Positions 19,916-27,419 of a DNA stretch of 64,000 nucleotides are shown here, piece after piece. Each line of letters starts with the position of its first letter. Positions within the stretch are counted from its first letter, which is position 1. This stretch comes from Myxococcales bacterium (GTDB taxonomy: Bacteria; Myxococcota; Myxococcia; Myxococcales; JAJYLH01): contig JAJYLH010000017.1 of assembly GCA_021787845.1 (NCBI GenBank), positions 23,600 through 87,599 on the forward strand. Direction: 5' to 3'. Made by a program: the position numbers and the translations under genes. The notes beneath the pieces were generated by a model, which searched no databases, was not told the origin of the DNA, and saw only the letters and a list, made by a program, of their open reading frames with translations.

Positions 19916-20602
19916 GTGCGGCTCGAACTCTGGGTAGAAGGTCCTGGCGACGCGGCGCCGAGCAAGGGAGGCGAGGCACCGAAGGGTGCGCTGCCGACAC
20001 TGATTCGCCGGCTGATTGTCGAGGCAAGCGAACCATCGGATCCTCGTTGGCAGATTTCCGACGACGACGTGATCATCCGAAACCTGGGCAAGCACATCAA
20101 GGAGAAGGCACGTAGCTTCCAGCGGCACATTGCGGACGAGCGGGATACGTGGACTCGCAAGCTGCTCGCGGTGATGACGCAGTCTGACGCCGACAATCTT
20201 CTTATCGTGGCGGCTTGGGATCGGGACCGGCGGGAGGAGACGCAAAGGTACGCCCGCGATGCGGCGCATGTCTTGGAGGAACAAGGCTGGCACCGACTGC
20301 ACGTTCTGCTTTCCATCCAAGAGGTCGAGGCCCTTCTGCTCTCCGATGTCGATGCCTTCCAAGATGCCTTCGGTCGCGTGCCAAGCAACTTGCCGCGCAA
20401 CCCGGAAGCGGTCAGTGACCCGAAGAAGGCGCTCGGCGACGCCCTTGCGGAGTGTCGCGAGGCCCGGAATCGAGAGACCTACGCGGACCTCGCCCGCTAC
20501 CTTTCGCTCGAGCGAGTCGAGAAAGCATGTCCGAACTCGTTCGCGCCCTTCGCGACTCGCCTTCGCCAGTCGATCGGCGAGATCGACACGGCGTTCGCAT
20601 GA
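19916..20602 (+). CDS. TOPRIM-like DUF4276/DUF4435-type protein, partner of the AAA ATPase
   Basis: About 228 residues, starting with GTG 2 bp after the ATPase stop, so translationally coupled. The order of motifs is that of small TOPRIM-like effectors: an early acidic glycine motif in LELWVEGPGDA, a D-x-D motif in VAAWDRDR, and a later SIQEVEALLLSD segment comparable to the E-x-W/E-A-x-x-L-x-D motif of DUF4276. In PARIS-type systems the ATPase holds and releases such a nuclease when infection is sensed; a similar role here is inference. Placement next to an MNT/HEPN pair supports a defence function. The exact Pfam family is uncertain. Confidence 0.65.
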   Translation: MRLELWVEGPGDAAPSKGGEAPKGALPTLIRRLIVEASEPSDPRWQISDDDVIIRNLGKHIKEKARSFQRHIADERDTWTRKLLAVMTQSDADNLLIVAAWDRDRREETQRYARDAAHVLEEQGWHRLHVLLSIQEVEALLLSDVDAFQDAFGRVPSNLPRNPEAVSDPKKALGDALAECREARNRETYADLARYLSLERVEKACPNSFAPFATRLRQSIGEIDTAFA

Positions 20603-20651
20603 CGAGGGTGTGGCCAGAGCTCGACGAATGTGATCTCTGGAGCCGCTTGCG

Positions 20652-20867
20652 TCAGCCTTTCTCGGTCACCTCGACGATCGCCTTGCGCACGGCGTCAGCT
20701 AGGATGTCGGCTTCGTCCATCGTCAAGGACAGCGGTGGCATCAGCACGATGACGTTCCCGAGCGGCCGGAGCAGGACGCCGTGCTTCCGCGCCGCGAGGC
20801 AGACGCGATGCCCGACGCGGTCGCCGTAGGGGTACTCGGCTTTCGTCGCTGGTCCCTCCTCAACCAC
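20652..20867 (-). pseudogene. Diverged duplicate of the bioA 3' end
   Basis: The minus-strand segment 20652-20846 encodes PYGDRVGHRVCLAARKHG through to EVTEKG and the stop codon. It matches the last ~65 codons of the intact bioA at 21879-22073 at roughly 90% of bases by eye, including the stop. Homology ends abruptly at about 20,846, upstream of which the sequence is unrelated (a short ATG-led extension MVEEGP). No ribosome site is obvious, and the fragment lacks the PLP-binding part, so it cannot be a functional aminotransferase. It marks one edge of the MNT/HEPN insertion and looks like a recombination or integration scar. Confidence 0.85.
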
Positions 20868-20875
20868 CCACCTTG

Positions 20876-21277
20876 TCAGTCGCTCGCGGCCAGAACCGCT
20901 CGCACGCGGTCGTAGACATCACGGGCCGCCGCCGCCGCTCGTTCGGCGATGGCGAGGTCGATCTCGTCTGTTCCCGGATACCTCGGCTCGACGGCGAGCT
21001 GGGCGAGGAATGCGAGATCGTTGGCGTCGAGCGCCAGTCGTGTCCTGGTCGGCTCAGGCAGGAGCAGCTCGAGGGCCTCGAGGTCATGCGTTCGGGGGAA
21101 CGGCACTCGTCGCGACGTCAGCAGTGCCTTGAGCGACTTCTCCGCGACCTGTTGGGCGTGGAAGGCCACGGTGTCCAGCGGCGGGTCCGGCGCCGGCAGC
21201 ACGAGCGCGATGTTCCGCAAGTCGTTCGCGGCCTTGCGCAGCCACGCCGCCGCGTGCTCGCGCGCCTCATCCGACAT
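20876..21277 (-). CDS. HEPN domain protein (putative toxin of MNT/HEPN pair)
   Basis: A 133-residue all-helical HEPN-domain protein: the N-terminal helix EHAAAWLRKAANDLRN, the conserved AFHAQQVAEKSLKALL helix, and the HDLEAL motif that follows it. HEPN proteins of this group are RNase-like toxins or scaffolds paired with minimal nucleotidyltransferases. Its ATG overlaps the 3' end of the nucleotidyltransferase gene by 11 bp, so the pair is co-translated with the NTase first. The typical R-x4-6-H RNase motif is not clear-cut, so toxic activity is uncertain. It lies between the two bioA 3' ends. Confidence 0.83.
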   Translation of the reverse strand: MSDEAREHAAAWLRKAANDLRNIALVLPAPDPPLDTVAFHAQQVAEKSLKALLTSRRVPFPRTHDLEALELLLPEPTRTRLALDANDLAFLAQLAVEPRYPGTDEIDLAIAERAAAAARDVYDRVRAVLAASD

Positions 21278-21596
21278 GGAGCACCCGTCCTTCGTGCGCG
21301 GCCGGCCAGGCGACGGTCCCCGGCACGTCCTTCTGCCGCTCGTACTCCTCCGGCGCGAGCACGACGATGTCCTTGGCGACGTGGAATTCCCGCAAGGCGC
21401 GACGCGCGTCGAGCGCTGCGTCGAGCCGCCTGCCGGCGAACGGCATGACGACCAGCAGGTCCACGTCGCTGTCGGCGGTCGCGCGGCCGGTCGCCTGCGA
21501 GCCGAAAAGGACTATCCGGCTCGGATGAAGCGCGCTCACGAGGCGACTGACCATCGCCTCGAGCACCGACGAGCTCACGACCCCACAGGGCGACAT
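21267..21596 (-). CDS. Minimal nucleotidyltransferase (MNT antitoxin-like)
   Basis: A 109-residue protein of the Pol-beta/MNT fold with the catalytic motif VLFGSQATGRATADSDVDLLV (GS-x10-DxD). In MntA/HepT-type modules the MNT adenylylates the HEPN toxin and so neutralises it. It is first in a two-gene minus-strand operon that overlaps the HEPN gene by 11 bp. The ATG at 21596 begins MSPCGVVSS; a later start is possible but would remove little before the conserved core. Confidence 0.85.
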   Translation of the reverse strand: MSPCGVVSSSVLEAMVSRLVSALHPSRIVLFGSQATGRATADSDVDLLVVMPFAGRRLDAALDARRALREFHVAKDIVVLAPEEYERQKDVPGTVAWPAAHEGRVLHVG

Positions 21597-21747
21597 CTTC
21601 AGCCTCCTCGTGACGAGGCTAGCATCGGACCAGACGATGCTGCAAGCGCCCGCCCTACGTCACCGTAACCGGATGAGACTTGCGCCGCGCCCCGGGGACG
21701 TGCCGGCAATGCCACGGGTCGGGCGAATTTTGGCGAGGCATGAGAAG

Positions 21748-21824
21748 TTGGACCGGACACTTACGTGTCCAGCTCCAAGTCCAGCTCCAAGTTCAGCTCC
21801 AAATGCGTCAACCGGACAGGCATT
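21748..21824. repeat. MITE-like element fragment
   Basis: Contains TTGGACCGGACACTTACGTG, a small 12-bp tandem repeat of AGCTCCAAGTCC/AGCTCCAAGTTC, and the terminus GCGTCAACCGGACAGGCATT. The termini match those at 14,980-15,168 and 45,605-45,725. It sits between the MNT gene and the stop codon of bioA. Confidence 0.65.
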
Positions 21825-21878
21825 GTACGTTCGAGAGCATCTCGCCGGCGCCCATCGAGCTAATCGAAACCACGCGCA

Positions 21879-23252
21879 TCAGCCGGTCTCGGTCACCTCG
21901 ACGATCGCCTTGCGCAGGGCGCTGGCGAGGAGGTCAGCTTCGTCGGCGGTCAAGGACAGCGGCGGCATCAGCACGATGACGTTCCCCAGTGGCCGGAGCA
22001 GGACGCCGTGCTTCCGCGCCGCGAGGCAGACGCGATGCCCGACGCGGTCGCCGTAGGGAAACTCGGCTTTCGTCGCACGGTCGTGGACGAGCTCGATGCC
22101 GATCATCATCCCGCGCTGGCGGACCTCGCCGACGTGCTCGAGTCGGGCAATTTCGGCGAGGTGCGTTGCGAGCCGCTCGATGATCGGCCGCATGCGGTCG
22201 AGGGTCTTCTCCCGCCGGAAGATTTCCAGGTTCGCGAGCGCCGCCGCGCAGGCGAGCGGGTTGCCGGTGTAGGTATGGCCGTGGAAGAACGTCCGCTCCT
22301 CGGCGACGGTCCCGAGGAACGCGGAGTAGACCTCGTCGGTCGTGATGGTCGCTGCGAGCGGGAGGTAGCCGCCGGTCAAGCCCTTCGCGACGCAGAGGAA
22401 GTCGGGCCGCACGCCCTCCTGCTCCACTGCGAACATCGTCCCGGTGCGGCCGAAGCCCGTCGCCACCTCGTCGCAGATCAGTAGGATTTCGTGCTTGCGG
22501 CACAGCTCCGAGAGCCGACGCAGGTAGCCGGACGGCTGCACGAGCATCCCGGCCGCGCCTTGCACCAGCGGCTCGACGATGACCGCCGCGAGCTCGCGCC
22601 CTTTCTCTTGGAAGAGCTTCTCCGCCGCCGCCAGCGAGCCTTCGAGACAGTCGCCGTCGCCGGTCCAACGATACGCGTGTGGCGTCGGCAGTCGCTCGAC
22701 GGGGAAGAGCAGGCCGCGGAACTTCGAATGGAAGAGGTCGACGCCACCGACCGAGACCGAGCCGAGCGTGTCGCCGTGGTATGCCTCGCCCAGCGCCGCG
22801 AAGCGCGCCTTCTCGGGACGGCCGCGCTGGAGCCAGTATTGATAGGACATCTTCAGCGCCACCTCGACGGACGTGGAGCCGGAGTCTGAGTAGAAGACCC
22901 GCGTCAGGCCGTCGGGCACGAGATCGACCAGCTCTTTCGCGAGGAGGATCGACGGGACGTTGGCGAGGCCGAGGAGCGTCGAGTGCGCTACGCGGTCGAG
23001 CTGCGCGCGGATGGCCTCGTCGATTTCCTTGCGCCGATGCCCGTGGACCGTGACCCAGAGCGACGAGACGCCATCGAGAAACCGCCGGCCGTGAACGTCG
23101 ATGAGCCAGTTGCCCTCGGCGCGCTCGATGATCAGCGGTTCGTCGTCCGGCCAGACCTGCATCTGCGTGAACGGATGCCAGACATGACGGCGGTCGAGGT
23201 CGAGCAGCGCGTCGGGTGACATTTCGGCCTGGGTCGGCGTGGGTGCCGCCAT
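21879..23252 (-). CDS. bioA: Adenosylmethionine-8-amino-7-oxononanoate aminotransferase
   Basis: About 457 residues; converts KAPA to DAPA in biotin synthesis, using SAM as amino donor and PLP as cofactor. Visible motifs: VWHPFTQM near the N-terminus (typical of BioA), DSGSTSVEVALKMSYQYW, GEAYHGDTLGSVSVGG, the PLP aspartate in LLICDEVATGFGRTG, the Schiff-base lysine in AKGLTGGYLPL, and HGHTYTGNPLACAAALA. ATG 23252 is preceded by GGAGG at good spacing; an in-frame ATG at 23306 is less likely. No other biotin genes are near. Its 3' end is duplicated at 20,652, and a defence-type module occupies the space between the copies. Confidence 0.94.
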   Translation of the reverse strand: MAAPTPTQAEMSPDALLDLDRRHVWHPFTQMQVWPDDEPLIIERAEGNWLIDVHGRRFLDGVSSLWVTVHGHRRKEIDEAIRAQLDRVAHSTLLGLANVPSILLAKELVDLVPDGLTRVFYSDSGSTSVEVALKMSYQYWLQRGRPEKARFAALGEAYHGDTLGSVSVGGVDLFHSKFRGLLFPVERLPTPHAYRWTGDGDCLEGSLAAAEKLFQEKGRELAAVIVEPLVQGAAGMLVQPSGYLRRLSELCRKHEILLICDEVATGFGRTGTMFAVEQEGVRPDFLCVAKGLTGGYLPLAATITTDEVYSAFLGTVAEERTFFHGHTYTGNPLACAAALANLEIFRREKTLDRMRPIIERLATHLAEIARLEHVGEVRQRGMMIGIELVHDRATKAEFPYGDRVGHRVCLAARKHGVLLRPLGNVIVLMPPLSLTADEADLLASALRKAIVEVTETG

Positions 23253-23318
23253 GAGGTACCTCCCGGCCGCGTCGTGTAGCACGAAACCAGAAGCCGCGTA
23301 CGGCACCCGCGCTTACGC

Positions 23319-23369
23319 CATCGGACCGATCGGACGGATCCGACCGATCGGTCCGATCGGTCCGATCGA
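23319..23369. repeat. GATC-phased 9-bp repeat array, copy 5
   Basis: Six GATC tetranucleotides at 9-bp spacing with linkers GGACC, GGACG, CGACC, GGTCC, GGTCC, immediately downstream of the nitric oxide reductase stop codon (23372-23374, minus strand) and 67 bp upstream of the bioA start. Confidence 0.88.
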
Positions 23370-23371
23370 CT

Positions 23372-25684
23372 CTATGCCGCCAGCACGCCCGGGCTCTCTT
23401 CCTTCGCCGGCTCGACGGCCACGTCGCGCTTGAGGAACCCGTGCAAGGTGGCGACGACGATCGGCACCACGCCGACGAGCAGAAAGGTCATGTCGCCCGC
23501 GATGCGCACCCAGGCGAGGACGTGGAAGGTGCCCGTCATGGTGAAGGTCAGTTGCCGCGCGCTCCAGTAGCCATGGGTGATGGACTGCCAGAGCTGCAGC
23601 ACGCCCGCCGGGAACAGGTCGAGCACCAGCATCAGCGCGAGGCCGCCGTTCAGTCCCCAGAAGCCGACCCGCACCCAGCGCTCCGTCGTCGCCCAGGTGG
23701 TGTCCGACTGCATCGAGCGAAGGGCGAACATCAGCACCGCCAGCGCCAGCATGCCAAAGACCCCGAACATCGCCGCATGGCCGTGGTTCGCGGTCAGGGT
23801 CGTTCCGATCTCGAAGTAGGACACGATGGGCAGGTTGATGAAGAACCCGAACACGCCCGCGCCGACGAAGTTCCAGAAGCCGACCGCCATCAGGAAGCGG
23901 ATGGTCCAACGGTGGTTCGTCGCCATCTCTTGACCGCACTCCGCGCACGCGCTCCGGCCGAGGCGGATGAAGTCCCACGCATCGAGTGTCAGAAGCGTGA
24001 GGGGCACGACCTCGAGCGCCGAGAAGCAAGCACCCAGGGCCATGCTGACTTGCGGCTGGCCCGTGAAGTACCAGTGGTGCGCGGTGCCGACGAGCCCGCC
24101 GCCGAGGTAGAGCATCACGTCGAGGTAGATGAGCCGCGTCGCATGACGCGCACTGACGAGACCCATCTGCGTGAAGATGATGGCGACGATCACCGTCGCG
24201 AAGAGCTCGAAGAAGCCTTCGACCCAGAGGTGGATGATCCAGAACCGCCAGTTGTCGATGACCGCGAAGTTGGTATGCGGTCCGTAGAAGAGCGCCGGGA
24301 CGTAGAAGAGCGGAATCGCCACCGCGGCGTAGAGAAAGAGCGACGCGAGCTCGCCTTTCTCCGGGTCCTTGATGGCCGGCTTGAGCGCGCGATACATCAG
24401 CGCCAGCCAGAACGCGAGCCCGCCGGCGAGGAGGATTTGCCAGAAGCGGCCGAGGTCCAGGTATTCGGAACCCTGATGCCCGAGCCAGAACCACAAGTGG
24501 CCGAGCCAGCCGTTGACGCCGATGTACTCGCCGAAGAGGCTGCCGAGCGTCACCAAGACCAGCGCGCCGAGGAGCACGTAGACGCCGGTCGCTTGTCCCT
24601 TGGGCTCGCGTCCGCCGACCAGCGGCGCCAGGAAGAGGCCGCCCGCGATCCACGCGGCGGCGATCCAGAAGATCGCAAGCTGCAGATGCCAGGTGCGCAG
24701 GATGTTGTAGGGAATCCAGTTCGCGAGCTTGAAGCCGTAGAAGCCGTTCGGCTCGACCCAGTAGTGCGCGAGCGCGCCGCCGGCGAGCGATTGCAGTAGG
24801 AAGAGCAGCGCCACCACCGCGAAGATCGCGCCCGTCGCCCACTGGCTCTTCGTCAGCGTCGCCGGCCGGAGCGGATGGTGATCGTGCTTGATCGGTTCGG
24901 GATTTCCGCGCCAGCCGAGATAGTCGAACTTGCCGAGCAGGAAAAGTATCGCGCCGAGGCCGCCGAGCAGGAACAGGAGGCTCACCGCGCTCCACACATA
25001 CGCCGCGGTCGCCGGACGGTTGCCGACCAGCGGCTCCGGCGGGAAGTTGTTCGTATAGCTGTAGGTCTTGCCCGGCCGGTGCGAGACCTCCGCCCAGGCC
25101 GCCCAGGCGAAGTACGCCGTCAGGTCGTGCAGCTCCGTCGGGCTACTGATCAGCTTCGCCGGCAGCCCCGGCGCCGCGTTGGGCTTGGTGAAGTAGTTCG
25201 TCCAGTACGCCACCTGCGACTGGAAGCCCTGCGCTTGGCCCGCGGTGAAGGTCAGCGTCTTCGACGACGCGTCGTACCGGTTCGTCTGCTCGTCGGCCTT
25301 GACCGCTTGCGCGATGACCGCTTGCGAACCGAGGTCGAGCTGCGCATAAGGCCGACGGAGACGCTGCTCCGCGAGGTAGTCGCGATCGACCGTGGCCGAG
25401 CGATGCAGATACTCGGTTCCGTAGTCGGGGCCGAGGTACGCGCCGTGACCCCAGAGCGTCCCGTGCTCCATCAGGGCGTGCTGGAGGAAGACGCTTTGGC
25501 CGTGCTCGATCTGCTTGCCGGTGAAGAGCACCTGCCCGGAGGCGTCGACGACCGTGGCGGGAATCGGCGGCGCGTCGTGGTAGGCGAGCACCGTCATGAA
25601 GATCAGAATCGAGAAGCCGAAGATCATCACCAGGAGCGCGCCGTGGCGCCACCAGGGTGATAGCTTGCTTGCCGGATTCGACAT
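23372..25684 (-). CDS. norZ: Quinol-dependent nitric oxide reductase (qNor)
   Basis: About 770 residues, the usual length of single-subunit quinol NO reductases, which reduce 2 NO to N2O at the cytoplasmic membrane. An N-terminal helix is followed by a large periplasmic domain (about 35-215) without a CxxCH haem-c motif, as expected for qNor rather than cNor. The catalytic part then has about 12 helices. Haem and FeB ligands are seen in ILRTWHLQLAIFW, HLWVEGFFELFATV (with the conserved glutamates), GTAHHWYFTG and ANHGHAAMFGVFGM. ATG 25684 has AGGAGG about 7 bp upstream. A close-to-consensus sigma54 promoter lies about 75 bp upstream, and the neighbouring gene encodes a sigma54 activator, so NO-inducible expression is likely. 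Role: NO detoxification or partial denitrification. Confidence 0.95.
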   Translation of the reverse strand: MSNPASKLSPWWRHGALLVMIFGFSILIFMTVLAYHDAPPIPATVVDASGQVLFTGKQIEHGQSVFLQHALMEHGTLWGHGAYLGPDYGTEYLHRSATVDRDYLAEQRLRRPYAQLDLGSQAVIAQAVKADEQTNRYDASSKTLTFTAGQAQGFQSQVAYWTNYFTKPNAAPGLPAKLISSPTELHDLTAYFAWAAWAEVSHRPGKTYSYTNNFPPEPLVGNRPATAAYVWSAVSLLFLLGGLGAILFLLGKFDYLGWRGNPEPIKHDHHPLRPATLTKSQWATGAIFAVVALLFLLQSLAGGALAHYWVEPNGFYGFKLANWIPYNILRTWHLQLAIFWIAAAWIAGGLFLAPLVGGREPKGQATGVYVLLGALVLVTLGSLFGEYIGVNGWLGHLWFWLGHQGSEYLDLGRFWQILLAGGLAFWLALMYRALKPAIKDPEKGELASLFLYAAVAIPLFYVPALFYGPHTNFAVIDNWRFWIIHLWVEGFFELFATVIVAIIFTQMGLVSARHATRLIYLDVMLYLGGGLVGTAHHWYFTGQPQVSMALGACFSALEVVPLTLLTLDAWDFIRLGRSACAECGQEMATNHRWTIRFLMAVGFWNFVGAGVFGFFINLPIVSYFEIGTTLTANHGHAAMFGVFGMLALAVLMFALRSMQSDTTWATTERWVRVGFWGLNGGLALMLVLDLFPAGVLQLWQSITHGYWSARQLTFTMTGTFHVLAWVRIAGDMTFLLVGVVPIVVATLHGFLKRDVAVEPAKEESPGVLAA

Positions 25685-25711
25685 GGGACCGTCCTCCTGT
25701 TGAGATCTCTG

Positions 25712-25729
25712 GTTGCGAACGAACGCAAC
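25712..25729. promoter_or_regulatory. Inverted repeat GTTGCG-N6-CGCAAC in the qNor leader
   Basis: An 18-bp dyad with perfect 6-bp arms, between the predicted transcription start (near 25,750) and the qNor ATG (25,684). It could be an operator or a weak RNA stem; no matching known consensus. Confidence 0.4.
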
Positions 25730-25760
25730 ACGCCAGCGTCCCCACGCCGGGCTGGGACGA

Positions 25761-25776
25761 TGCAGCGCGCGTGCCA
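25761..25776 (-). promoter_or_regulatory. Sigma54 (-24/-12) promoter of the NO reductase gene
   Basis: On the minus strand the sequence reads TGGCACGCGCGCTGCA, matching TGGCACG-N4-TTGCA at all fixed positions but one, with exact GG/GC spacing. It lies 77 bp upstream of the qNor ATG, and the adjacent gene encodes a GAFTGA-type activator. Confidence 0.8.
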
Positions 25777-25833
25777 GCCGCGTCAAGCGCGGAATCTCGT
25801 GATGTTCGCGAGCGACCACAACGGGTCGCGGAT

Positions 25834-25847
25834 CCATTTTGGAGCAC
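25834..25847. promoter_or_regulatory. Candidate activator binding site upstream of the sigma54 promoter
   Basis: CCATTTTGGAGCAC, with dyad TCC-ATTTT-GGA, centred about 90 bp upstream of the predicted start of qNor. A near-identical motif, CCATTTCGGAACAT, lies just upstream of the activator gene (27,219) and a third, CCATTCTGGAACAC, at its 5' end (27,095). Confidence 0.45.
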
Positions 25848-25934
25848 GCGGAAGCGTGGATTCCGGCAGCGCGTTTGGGTTGCCCCCAGTCGTATTGCCC
25901 GTCAGAAGTCTGCACCATCAAGGCTACTGAGCGA

Positions 25935-26045
25935 AGAACCGCTCGACCTGAACGCAGTCGAAGCGCGAGTGGTTCTTCGCGGGGCCGCCCATCCCTCGAC
26001 TACGCTCGGGATGAGCGGGAGTGGATCGCTCGGGCTGAGCGTGTG
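25935..26045. repeat. REP-like element of the TCGACTGCGCTC family
   Basis: Two inverted arms: CTGAACGCAGTCGAAGCGCG on the left and CCTCGACTACGCTCGGGATG on the right, able to form a long hairpin, followed by a degenerate GGCTGAGCG. It lies between the qNor promoter region and the 3' end of the activator gene, where it may act as a terminator for the latter. The 502-bp gene-free stretch 25,685-26,186 holds this element, the qNor promoter and array 6. Confidence 0.7.
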
Positions 26046-26117
26046 ACAAACAATGACACTTGTGGCGGGTTACACGAGCTGGACGTTCCGGCTTCGGGGT
26101 TGGTCGCATGCGCCCGA

Positions 26118-26165
26118 CGATCGGACCGATCGGACCGATCGGACCGATCGGTCGGATCGGTCTGA
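26118..26165. repeat. GATC-phased 9-bp repeat array, copy 6
   Basis: Five GATC tetranucleotides at exact 9-bp spacing: three GATCGGACC units, then two of GATCGGTCN type, so the linker polarity flips within the array. Located 22 bp downstream of the activator stop codon. Confidence 0.88.
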
Positions 26166-26186
26166 GCTGCGCTTCGAGCCCGGGGT

Positions 26187-27200
26187 TCAGCTCTCTTCGA
26201 ATGTCCGCAACTTTCGCCAAAGGGTATTGCGACCGATGTCGAGGCGCTTGGCGGCCTCGCGCTGGTTGCCACGGCAGATCTTGAGCACTGACTCGATGTA
26301 CGCGCGCTCCATTTCGGCGAGCGTGCGGACGCTTTCGCGCTCCTTCTCGTTCGCGCGCGGGGGCGGGCTCGTCAGCTCTTCCGGCAGGTGCTCCGGGTGT
26401 ATCTCTTCGCCGCGCGAGAGCGTGACCGCGTGCACGACGGCGTTCTTCAGCTCGCGGATGTTCCCCGGCCACGGATGGTGCTCGAAGAGGCGCCGCGCGG
26501 CGGGCGAGACCGGCGTCAGGCAGTGGCCCTCCTGGTCGAGGAACAGCTTGACGAGCGGCATCACGTCGGCGACGCGCTCGCGCAAGGGCGGCACCTCCAG
26601 CGCGAAGACCTTCAGGCGATAGTAGAGATCTTCGCGGAACCTGCCCTCGCGGATCAGCGCTTTCAGGTCGCGATGCGTCGCGCAGATGATGCGGACGTCG
26701 ACCGCGTGCGGGCGCGTGTCGCCGACCTTGCGGACTTCCCCGTCCTGGAGCACGCGCAGGAGCTTCGCTTGCAGCACGAGCGGCATCTCGCCGATTTCGT
26801 CGAGCAGCAGCGTGCCGCCGTCCGCCGCCTGGAAGAGGCCGGCGTGATCGGACATCGCGCCGGTGAACGCGCCGCGGACGTGGCCGAACAGCTCGCTCTC
26901 CAGGAGCTCGCCCGGCAGCGCGGCGACGTTGACCGCGAGGAAGGGCTTCCCCTTGCGCGGGCTGTTCGCGTGCAGCGCGCGAGCCAGCACCTCCTTGCCC
27001 GTGCCGCTCTCGCCCGTGATCACCACCGGCGCCTGGGTCTCGGCAATCGGCGCGACGCGCGAGAGCAGTGCCTGCATCGGCTCGCTCTCGGCCACCATTC
27101 TGGAACACTTGCCCATCCCCTGGACGCTGGGCGACAGCCGGCAAATCGGGCAAAGCCCGCCGGTCTGCTCGAACGGCTCGGTGCAGGTGTGCGCGCGCAT
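26187..27200 (-). CDS. Sigma54-dependent activator with short cysteine-rich N-terminus (NO/redox response)
   Basis: A 337-residue enhancer-binding protein. The AAA+ domain starts at about residue 40: Walker A GESGTGKE (63-70), the sigma54-contact loop GAFTGA (110-115), and Walker [12 protein letters not shown]-terminal Fis-type helix-turn-helix follows ([21 protein letters not shown]). In place of the GAF domain of NorR there are only about 40 residues with Cys6, Cys17, Cys20 and Cys32 (C-x10-C-x2-C-x11-C), a plausible Fe-S or zinc site. It stands upstream of the NO reductase, which has a sigma54 promoter, and divergent from NO-associated genes, so NO or redox control is inferred. ATG 27200 has GGAGG about 9 bp upstream; the frame is open further upstream without support. 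Confidence 0.88.
   Translation of the reverse strand: MRAHTCTEPFEQTGGLCPICRLSPSVQGMGKCSRMVAESEPMQALLSRVAPIAETQAPVVITGESGTGKEVLARALHANSPRKGKPFLAVNVAALPGELLESELFGHVRGAFTGAMSDHAGLFQAADGGTLLLDEIGEMPLVLQAKLLRVLQDGEVRKVGDTRPHAVDVRIICATHRDLKALIREGRFREDLYYRLKVFALEVPPLRERVADVMPLVKLFLDQEGHCLTPVSPAARRLFEHHPWPGNIRELKNAVVHAVTLSRGEEIHPEHLPEELTSPPPRANEKERESVRTLAEMERAYIESVLKICRGNQREAAKRLDIGRNTLWRKLRTFEES
27095..27108. promoter_or_regulatory. Third copy of the TCCATTYYGGARCA-type motif, inside the activator gene
   Basis: CCATTCTGGAACAC, differing at few positions from those at 25,834 and 27,219, but preceded by A instead of T. It lies within codons 31-36 of the activator, so it could be chance or an autoregulatory site. 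Confidence 0.25.
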
Positions 27201-27218
27201 CCTCAGGGTCCTCCGACT

Positions 27219-27232
27219 CCATTTCGGAACAT
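27219..27232. promoter_or_regulatory. Candidate activator binding site in the divergent intergenic region
   Basis: CCATTTCGGAACAT with dyad TCC-ATTTC-GGA, 19 bp upstream of the activator ATG, in the spacer shared with the divergent DUF59 operon. The same motif stands at enhancer distance from the qNor sigma54 promoter. Confidence 0.45.
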
Positions 27233-27307
27233 CGCACGAGACCGGGAACGTCCGCAAGCACGGCGTTGGCACCTCCGGAACCCGCCGGCTTTCTACGGCG
27301 CCAACGG

Positions 27308-27351
27308 CCGATCGGACCGATCGGTCGGATCGGACTGATCGGTCGGATCGA
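27308..27351. repeat. GATC-phased 9-bp repeat array, copy 7
   Basis: Five GATC tetranucleotides at 9-bp spacing with linkers GGACC, GGTCG, GGACT, GGTCG, in the divergent spacer between the sigma54 activator and the DUF59 gene. Confidence 0.87.
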
Positions 27352-27419
27352 CGGGCCGCATGCGGCACGGCGGCTGCAACGGGGTCGTCACGGGTGGCGC
27401 GAAGGAGGAGACCGCTCGC

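Noticed and set aside
23253..23306. ATG 23306 as the bioA start
   Set aside because: ATG 23252 has a strong GGAGG and leads straight into the conserved N-terminus; the extra 18 residues are not typical of BioA.
27266..27281. TTGGCACCTCCGGAACC as a second sigma54 promoter for the DUF59 operon
   Set aside because: The -24 GG is present but the -12 GC is not at the right place (AC instead).
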